From positions 1 through 35,954 of the forward strand of contig NZ_SMKH01000045.1 of assembly GCF_004348515.1 (NCBI RefSeq): a DNA stretch of 35,954 nucleotides, written 5' to 3'. Below, one piece after another: positions 30,857-35,954 of this stretch. The translations under genes were made by a program, and so were the position numbers. The stretch comes from Actinomadura sp. KC345. Its GTDB lineage: Bacteria; Actinomycetota; Actinomycetes; Streptosporangiales; Streptosporangiaceae. The notes beneath the pieces were generated by a model. The model worked only from the letters and a program-made list of their open reading frames with translations, searched no databases and was not told the DNA's origin. Within the stretch, counting starts at the first letter, position 1, and every line of letters starts with the position of its first letter.

Positions 30857-32373
30857 CGGCGCCGCCTTCCGCCGAGGACGAGATCGACGGCCGCCCGCAG
30901 CGTCGGCGCCGTCTCGGCCGCCTGCGCGATCTCCACCGGCCGGGTGCGCCCGGTCGGGACGAGGATGCCCCGCGCGCCCGCGGCGGCGGCGGCCTCGACG
31001 TCGCCGCCGATGTCGCCGATCACGGCGCAGTCGGACGGCCGTGCCCCGAGGCGCCGCGCCGCCCGCTCGATCAGCCCCGGACGCGGCTTGCGGCACCCGC
31101 AGCCGTCGCCGCCCTCGTGCGGGCAGAACTCCCACACGTCGACGGGCCCGAGGAGCCGCTCGACCCGCGCGTTGACGCGCCGCACGTCATCGGCGGTGAT
31201 GCGCCCCTTGGCCACGCCCGACTGGTTGGACACGACCCCGATCCGGACGCCGTGCCGCCGCAGCCGGTCCAGGGCGCGCCGCGCGCCCGGCATCGGCTCC
31301 ACCCGCGCCGGGTCCCCGTTGTAGGGGACGTCCCGGATGAGCGTGTCGTCGCGGTCGAACAGCACGACCCAGGGGCCGCCCCAGGGCCGGGCGCTCCGGT
31401 GGGCGATGAGGCCCCGCACCCGGTGCCACACCGCGGCGGGCGGGATGGCGGCGCTGGTCACCGCCATCCTCGCGACCTCGTCCGGCGTGCGCGGCCCCGG
31501 CCGGATCCGCTCGTAGGCGAACCGGGCGGTCAGCGCGCCCCAGACGGCTCCGGCGGCCAGGGCGGCGGCCGCGCCGCGCCGGCCGCCGAGCGCCACGGGG
31601 GCCGCCGCGGCCAGAAGACCGGCGGTGGTGGTGAGCAGGTGGCGGCGGAGCAGGCCGCGTCCCTCGCCGGCCCGGTCGCGCCACGAGGGGCCGTGCACCC
31701 GCCACATGAGGATGTCGTCGGCGTTGCCCGCCTGCGCCTTCACCGAGGCCCAGAAGCCGGCCGGCCGGACGGGGTGCGTCAGCCTCCGCGCGCCCAGGAC
31801 CAGGCCGTGCCCGGCGTCCATGGCGCGCAGCGCGAGGTCGGCGTCCTCCCGGTAGGCGCGGCGGAAGCGCTCGTCGAAGCCGCCGAGCGCCGCGAGGACG
31901 CCGCGGCGGTAGGCCATGTCGGCGGTGATCCAGTCCGCGCCCGCGAGCGCCGCCGTGTTGCGCTCCCAGTCCGTCGGGCGCCGGTCCCACGGCAGCGGGA
32001 CCGTGACCCGGCCCTGGGAGCCGCCCACCTCGGGCGGCAGGTCCGCGAGGTCGGCGGCCAGCCTGGCGGGCCAGTCGGGCTCGGGCACGACGTCGTCGTC
32101 CAGGAAGGCGACCCACTCGGTGCCGGCCGCGCGCCAGCCCGCGTTCCGGGCCGCGGCGGGCCCGCGGCCGCCGGAGCGGATCACCCGGATCTCCGGGCCG
32201 CCGGACACCGGCAGGGGGAGCGGCGCGCCGGGCGCGGGACGGTCGTCCACGACGATGATCTCGCGGAGCGCGTCCGCCCCGGTGCCGGGGCCCGCCAGCG
32301 CGTGCAGCGTGGCGCGCAGGCTCTCCCGGCCGATCGTCGGGATGACGACCGTGTGGTCGGCGGAGCGGCTCAT
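30853..32373 (-). CDS. fusion of GT2 glycosyltransferase and GmhB-like heptose bisphosphate phosphatase
   Basis: This is one 506-residue open frame with two enzymes. Residues 1-240 are a GT2 transferase (VVIPTIGRESLRATL, EIIVVDDR, GPAAARNAGW, AFLDDDVVPEPDW with Asp92-94, and FRRAYREDADLALR). Residues 247-290 are hydrophobic and may hold one or two membrane helices. Residues 335-506 are a HAD phosphatase: FDRDDTL with Asp340/Asp342, SNQSGVAKG, the zinc loop CPHEGGDGCGCRKP (Cys417, His419, Cys425, Cys427), and GDIGGD. The zinc loop identifies GmhB, which removes the C7 phosphate from heptose 1,7-bisphosphate. Thus the phosphatase step is tied to a transferase, possibly at the membrane. It overlaps its neighbours by 4 bases on each side. 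Confidence 0.9.
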   Translation of the reverse strand: MSRSADHTVVIPTIGRESLRATLHALAGPGTGADALREIIVVDDRPAPGAPLPLPVSGGPEIRVIRSGGRGPAAARNAGWRAAGTEWVAFLDDDVVPEPDWPARLAADLADLPPEVGGSQGRVTVPLPWDRRPTDWERNTAALAGADWITADMAYRRGVLAALGGFDERFRRAYREDADLALRAMDAGHGLVLGARRLTHPVRPAGFWASVKAQAGNADDILMWRVHGPSWRDRAGEGRGLLRRHLLTTTAGLLAAAAPVALGGRRGAAAALAAGAVWGALTARFAYERIRPGPRTPDEVARMAVTSAAIPPAAVWHRVRGLIAHRSARPWGGPWVVLFDRDDTLIRDVPYNGDPARVEPMPGARRALDRLRRHGVRIGVVSNQSGVAKGRITADDVRRVNARVERLLGPVDVWEFCPHEGGDGCGCRKPRPGLIERAARRLGARPSDCAVIGDIGGDVEAAAAAGARGILVPTGRTRPVEIAQAAETAPTLRAAVDLVLGGRRRR

Positions 32374-34010
32374 CGGGCGTGCACCTCCCGGCGGCGGACC
32401 ACGTACGGCCCGATGGCCAGCAGGTCCACCGGGGCGGAGCCGAAGCACTCCAGCGCGTCGCGCGGGTCGTCGACCATGGGGCGGCCGGCGGTGTTCAGGC
32501 TGGTGTTGACGACGACGGGAAGGCCGGTCCGGCGGCGGAACTCCTCCAGGAGCCGTGCGACCAGCGGCTCGTCCCCGGCGGCGACCGTCTGGATCCGGGC
32601 GGTGCCGTCCACGTGGACGACCGCGGGGATCCGCTCGCGCCAGCCGGGGCGGACCCGGTGGACGAACAGCATGTACGGGCTCGGCAGCGGCCCGTCGAAG
32701 ATCTCCGGCGCGTGCTCCAGCGCGACCATCGGCGCGATCGGCCGGAACTGCTCGCGGCCCTTGACGTCGTTGAGGCGCTCCACGTTGCCCTCGTGACCGG
32801 GGTGGGCGAGCAGCGAGCGGTGCCCCAGAGCGCGCGGGCCGAACTCGGAGCGGCCCTGGAACCAGGCGACGATCTCGTTGCGCGCGAGCGCTTCGGCCAC
32901 CGCGGCGGCCAGGTCGCCGGGCCGCTCGTACGAAATCCCGGCGACGTCGAGGCGCTCGGCGATCTCGCGGTCGTCCCACCGGCGGCCGAGGTCCGCGCCG
33001 GGCATGGCCGCCGGCGGGTCGCCTCCCGCCCGCGCGACGTGCAGCGCCGCGCCGAGCGCCGTCCCGGCGTCTCCGGCGGCGGGCTGCACCCAGATGTCGT
33101 CGTACGGGCCGTCCTCGGCGAGACGGGAGTTGGCGACGCAGTTGAGGGCGACGCCGCCGGCGAGCATCAGCCTGCGGGAACCGGTGCGGCCGTGCAGCCA
33201 GGTCGCCAGGTCCAGCAGCACCTCTTCGAGGCGGGCCTGGACGCTCGCGGCGAGGTCGGCGTGGTCGCGGGTCCATTCGCCGCCGGACGTGCGGGCCTTC
33301 GCCAGCGCGCCCCAGTCGATTCCGGTGACGGCGAAACCGCCGTCACCGGTGGCGTGGATGTGCTCGCGCAGCTCTCCGAGGAAGCGCGGCTCCCCGTAGG
33401 ACGCGAGCGCCATGACCTTGTACTCGTCGCTGGAGCGCAGGAAGCCGAGGTGCTCGGTCAGGTCCTCGTACATCAGCCCGAGCGAGTGCGGCAGGCGCTG
33501 GGCGTGGAGCGGGGTCAGGGCGCCGCCCTCGTAGGTCCCGGCCAGGTGCGAGTGCGACTCGCCGCGCCCGTCCAGGACCAGGACGTCGCCGTCGCCGGGT
33601 CCGGGCGCGGCGAGCGCGGCGGACGCGGCGTGCGCCACATGGTGCGGCACGTACCGGACGATTCCGGGGTCGAGCCCCGGCAGCGCCGTCGACAGGAAGT
33701 TCGGGGCCCGGCGCGCGTACAGGGTGCGCAGCCGCTCCCACTGCTCGTCGTGCCCGCCGAGGCCGGGCTCGACGAGCCCCGGATCGTAGGAGTAGGCGAC
33801 GGCGTCGAGGTCGCCGGGCTCCAGCCCGGCCTCCTCAAGGCACCACCGGGCCGCCTGCTCCGGCAGTTCCCAGCCGGAGAACGGCACCGGCCGCTTGCCG
33901 TGCTTGCGGCGGCTGAAGCGCTCCTCCTCCGCCGCCGCGACGACGGCTCCGCCGGACACCAGTGCGGCTGCCGGGTCGTGAAAGATCGCATTGATTCCGA
34001 GCACGCGCAT
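32370..34010 (-). CDS. NodU/CmcH/TobZ-family O-carbamoyltransferase
   Basis: This 546-residue enzyme moves a carbamoyl group from carbamoyl phosphate, through carbamoyl-adenylate, to a hydroxyl, usually of a sugar. The N-terminal Kae1-like domain has LGINAIFHDPAAALVSGG, EEERFSRRKHGKRPVPF, VPHHVAHAASAAL, LDGRGESHSH, SDEYKVMALASYG and LAGGVALNCVANSRL. The C-terminal domain has WFQGRSEFGPRALGHRSLLAHP, REQFRPIAPMV and VVNTSLNTAGRPMV. The length agrees with the family. ATG 34010 is chosen because the family start MRVLGINAIFHDP begins there; an earlier in-frame start adds 19 unconserved residues. It is the first gene of the ten-gene operon and overlaps the next by 4 bases. Confidence 0.93.
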   Translation of the reverse strand: MRVLGINAIFHDPAAALVSGGAVVAAAEEERFSRRKHGKRPVPFSGWELPEQAARWCLEEAGLEPGDLDAVAYSYDPGLVEPGLGGHDEQWERLRTLYARRAPNFLSTALPGLDPGIVRYVPHHVAHAASAALAAPGPGDGDVLVLDGRGESHSHLAGTYEGGALTPLHAQRLPHSLGLMYEDLTEHLGFLRSSDEYKVMALASYGEPRFLGELREHIHATGDGGFAVTGIDWGALAKARTSGGEWTRDHADLAASVQARLEEVLLDLATWLHGRTGSRRLMLAGGVALNCVANSRLAEDGPYDDIWVQPAAGDAGTALGAALHVARAGGDPPAAMPGADLGRRWDDREIAERLDVAGISYERPGDLAAAVAEALARNEIVAWFQGRSEFGPRALGHRSLLAHPGHEGNVERLNDVKGREQFRPIAPMVALEHAPEIFDGPLPSPYMLFVHRVRPGWRERIPAVVHVDGTARIQTVAAGDEPLVARLLEEFRRRTGLPVVVNTSLNTAGRPMVDDPRDALECFGSAPVDLLAIGPYVVRRREVHAR

Positions 34011-34099
34011 ATAGGCCCCGTTTCGGCGCTGCGTTGGCTGATGTGCCGGTGGCGTCGTCGTAGTCACCGGCTCTTGGCGGTCTCGCCGGGAGCAAATCC

Positions 34100-34134
34100 C
34101 CTATAGGTGATTCGACATTGCCGATAACGTCGGC
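34100..34134 (-). promoter_or_regulatory. candidate promoter and operator of the glycan operon
   Basis: On the minus strand TTATCG (34127-34122) and TATAGG (34105-34100) are 16 bases apart, giving a leader of about 80 bases before ATG 34010. The inverted repeat GCCGA-TAACG-TCGGC (34120-34134) covers the -35. The remaining divergent gap (34011-34231) shows no gene; a promoter for the plus-strand GT2 pair should lie here too but is not distinct. Confidence 0.35.
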
Positions 34135-34231
34135 TCTAAACGCTGAAGTCAGAAAAGTCGCTGGTGAGCGAAATGCCAGGTAGGCGGCATGACGGTACAT
34201 AGGGCCGAGGACGGTGGGTACTGGCGGCTTC

Positions 34232-35119
34232 ATGCGCTATACCGTCGTCGTCATCACCAAAGACCGGCGGCACTCCCTTGCCGCGACGCTCGCGCGCACG
34301 CGTCAAATCGCGGAACTCCCCACGGTCATCGTGGTGGACAACGCCTCGAAAGACGGCACCGCCGACGCCGTCGCGGAGGAATTCCCGGAGATCCGGCTGA
34401 TCCGTTCTCCGCGCAACCTCGGGGCGGTCGCCCGCAACGTCGCGGTCGACCACGTCCGCACTCCGTACGTGGCGTTCTGCGACGACGACACATGGTGGGA
34501 GCCGGACGCGCCGTCCCGCGCCGCGGCCCTGCTCGACGCGCACCCGCGCCTCGCGGTCGTCACCGGGCGGATCCTGGTCGAGCCCGGCGGGCGCGAGGAC
34601 CCGATCGTGCCCGAGCTGCGGGAGTCGCCGGTCCCCGGGCCGCCGTGGCTGCCCGGCCCCGCGCTCGGGTCGTTCCTGGCCGGGGCGTCCATGGTCAGGA
34701 CGGACGCGTTCCGCGAGGCAGGAGGGTTCTCCGCGCGGCTCTGGCTGGGCGGCGAGGAGGAACTGCTCAGCGCCGACCTGATGGCGCTCGGCTGGCAGCT
34801 GTGCTTCGCCGAGGACGTCGTCGTGCACCACGCGCCGTCCGGGCTCCGCGAGGCGCACCTCAGGCGCCGCCACGGCATCCGCAACACGCTGTGGTTCACC
34901 TGGCTGCGCCGCCCGCTGCCCGCCGCCGTGCGGCGCACGGCCGGCCTGCTGCGCACGCTGCCGCGCGACCGCGTCACCGCGGGCGCGCTCGCCGAGGCCG
35001 CCGCCGGGCTGGCCTGGGTGGCCCGCGAACGCCGGACGCTGCCGCCGGACGTCGAAGACCGGCTCCGGCGCCTGGAGACCTCCCAGCGGGAGTCCACGGC
35101 CCGCCGTTACGTGAGCTGA
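34232..35119 (+). CDS. GT2-family glycosyltransferase
   Basis: This 295-residue GT-A transferase has YTVVVITKDRRHSLAATL, VIVVDNASKDGTADAV, RNLGAVARNVAVDHV and the DxD-like CDDDTWWEPD near residue 90. Later come ASMVRTDAFREAGGF and the acid-rich GGEEELLSADLM that serves as catalytic-base region. The sugar and acceptor are unknown. ATG 34232 begins the conserved strand; GTG 34214 in frame has a GAGG just upstream and is the alternative. It is divergent from the carbamoyltransferase operon and is followed after 10 bases by a paralogue. Confidence 0.88.
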   Translation: MRYTVVVITKDRRHSLAATLARTRQIAELPTVIVVDNASKDGTADAVAEEFPEIRLIRSPRNLGAVARNVAVDHVRTPYVAFCDDDTWWEPDAPSRAAALLDAHPRLAVVTGRILVEPGGREDPIVPELRESPVPGPPWLPGPALGSFLAGASMVRTDAFREAGGFSARLWLGGEEELLSADLMALGWQLCFAEDVVVHHAPSGLREAHLRRRHGIRNTLWFTWLRRPLPAAVRRTAGLLRTLPRDRVTAGALAEAAAGLAWVARERRTLPPDVEDRLRRLETSQRESTARRYVS

Positions 35120-35129
35120 GGAGCGGCCC

Positions 35130-35954
35130 ATGCCCGACGAGACGAGGCCCGACGAGACGAGGCCCGACGAGACGAGGCCCGACCAGACCTTGCCTGACCG
35201 GACCAGGCCCGGTGTGACGATCCTCGTCGCGACCCGCGACCGCGCCCCGGAGCTGCGCCGCAGCCTCGCGCACCACGACGCCCCGGTGATCGTGGCCGAC
35301 AACGCCTCCGCCGACGGCACCGCGGCCGCCGCCGAGGAGGCCGGCGCCACCGTGCTGCGGCTGCCGCGCAACCGCGGCGCCGCGGCCCGCACCGTCGCCG
35401 CCGAGCGCGCCTCGACCCGCTACGTCGCCTTCGCCGACGACGACTCGTGGTGGGCGCCCGGATCGCTGGACCGCGCCGTGGAGATCCTGGACTCCCATCC
35501 GCGGACGGCGCTGCTCGCGGCCCGGGTGCTCGTCGGCGCCGAGGAGCGGCTGGAGCCGGTGTCGGAGCAGATGGCCCGCTCGCCCCTCGGGCGGCCGGAC
35601 GGGCTGCCCGGCCCGGCCGTCCTCGGCTTCCTCGCGTGCTCCGTCATCGTCCGGCGCGAGGCGTTCCTCGGCGTCGGCGGCTTCTCCGACGTCCTGCACT
35701 TCGGCGGGGAGGAGGAACTGCTCGCGCTCGACCTGGCCGCCGCCGGATGGGGCCTCGCCTACGTGCCCGAGCTCGTCGTCCACCACCATCCGTCCGAGGC
35801 GGGCCGCGACCCGGCGGCGCGCCGCCGCCGGGAGGCGCGCAACCGGCTCCTGACCGCGTGGCTGCGCCGCCCGCTCCCGGCGGTCGCCCGCGCCGCCGCG
35901 TCGGCGCTCGGCAGCCGCGACGGCCGGGCCGGCCTCGCGGACGCCGCCCGGACC
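35130..35954 (+). CDS. GT2-family glycosyltransferase, cut by the window edge
   Basis: An open frame of 275 codons runs off the right edge. It is a paralogue of the gene before it: TILVATRDRAPELRRSL, VIVADNASADGTAAAA, RNRGAAARTVAAERA, FADDDSWWAPGS, VIVRREAFLGVGGFSDVL, GGEEELLALDLA and a shared C-terminal TAWLRRPLPAVAR. The N-terminus carries 25 residues of DETRP-type repeat that the paralogue lacks. ATG 35130 has GAGGAG six bases upstream, overlapping the preceding stop. The two probably arose by tandem duplication and may add consecutive sugars. The C-terminus is not seen. Confidence 0.87.
   Translation, partial: MPDETRPDETRPDETRPDQTLPDRTRPGVTILVATRDRAPELRRSLAHHDAPVIVADNASADGTAAAAEEAGATVLRLPRNRGAAARTVAAERASTRYVAFADDDSWWAPGSLDRAVEILDSHPRTALLAARVLVGAEERLEPVSEQMARSPLGRPDGLPGPAVLGFLACSVIVRREAFLGVGGFSDVLHFGGEEELLALDLAAAGWGLAYVPELVVHHHPSEAGRDPAARRRREARNRLLTAWLRRPLPAVARAAASALGSRDGRAGLADAART
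35136..35210 (+). repeat. 15-base tandem repeat coding DETRP units
   Basis: GACGAGACGAGGCCC occurs three times exactly (35136-35150, 35151-35165, 35166-35180). Two diverged units follow (35181-35195 and 35196-35210, coding DQTLP and DRTRP). It lies in frame just after the start codon of the second GT2 gene, so changes in copy number would only lengthen or shorten the tail. Confidence 0.9.

Noticed and set aside
1..35954. CRISPR arrays, tRNA/rRNA genes, insertion sequences, prophage or integration sites
   Set aside because: I found no spaced repeat array, no cloverleaf-like or rRNA-like sequence, no transposase or integrase frame, and no target-site duplication. The only tandem repeat is the coding one at 35136-35210.

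Overview
The window comes from a high-GC actinomycete. G+C is very high throughout, GTG and TTG starts are common, most adjacent genes overlap by a few bases, and long spurious open frames run antisense to real genes. An IdeR/DtxR-type iron box, SigB/SigF-type GGGTA promoters and gene content typical of soil actinomycetes agree with this. A Thermomonosporaceae/Actinomadura- or Streptomyces-like host would fit, but the sequence alone does not fix the genus. I see no tRNA, rRNA, CRISPR array, transposase or integrase.

Left part (1-7054, + strand): a SigG-type ECF sigma factor, then a protocatechuate branch of the beta-ketoadipate pathway, pcaH-pcaG-pcaB-pcaD-pcaC followed by an IclR regulator, all overlapping end to start, then pobA. 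Together they turn 4-hydroxybenzoate into 3-oxoadipate. The later steps (CoA transferase, thiolase) are absent, but a 34-codon ORF that looks like the C-terminal end of PcaJ sits directly before pcaH and overlaps it.

Centre-left (7061-16912): a cyanophycin pair on the minus strand (cphB then cphA), an AarF/ABC1 kinase, a siderophore-interacting flavoprotein behind a convincing iron box, a secreted beta-lactamase-fold hydrolase, and a cyclase/TPP-enzyme pair of unknown pathway.

Centre (17132-21910): a glycerol uptake operon (glpF-glpK) with promoter and inverted repeats, a secreted trypsin-like protease, a SigB/SigF-family sigma factor with a plausible autoregulated promoter, and a small SRPBCC protein.

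Right part (22104-35954): a glycan locus. Ten minus-strand genes from 34010 down to 23043 are joined at all nine junctions by exactly 4-nt start/stop overlaps. They encode a carbamoyltransferase, a GT2-GmhB fusion, a GT9, a GT4-like enzyme, a GT4, GmhA, HldE, a classical SDR, a second GT9 and a UDP-xylose-synthase-like SDR. This is a complete route from sedoheptulose 7-phosphate to a nucleotide-activated heptose plus its transferases, in an organism that should have no LPS. A convergent polysaccharide pyruvyl transferase and two divergent tandem GT2 genes (the second cut by the window edge) flank it. The likely product is a carbamoylated, possibly pyruvylated and pentose-containing heptose glycoconjugate. 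This is the strongest candidate here for an undescribed system.
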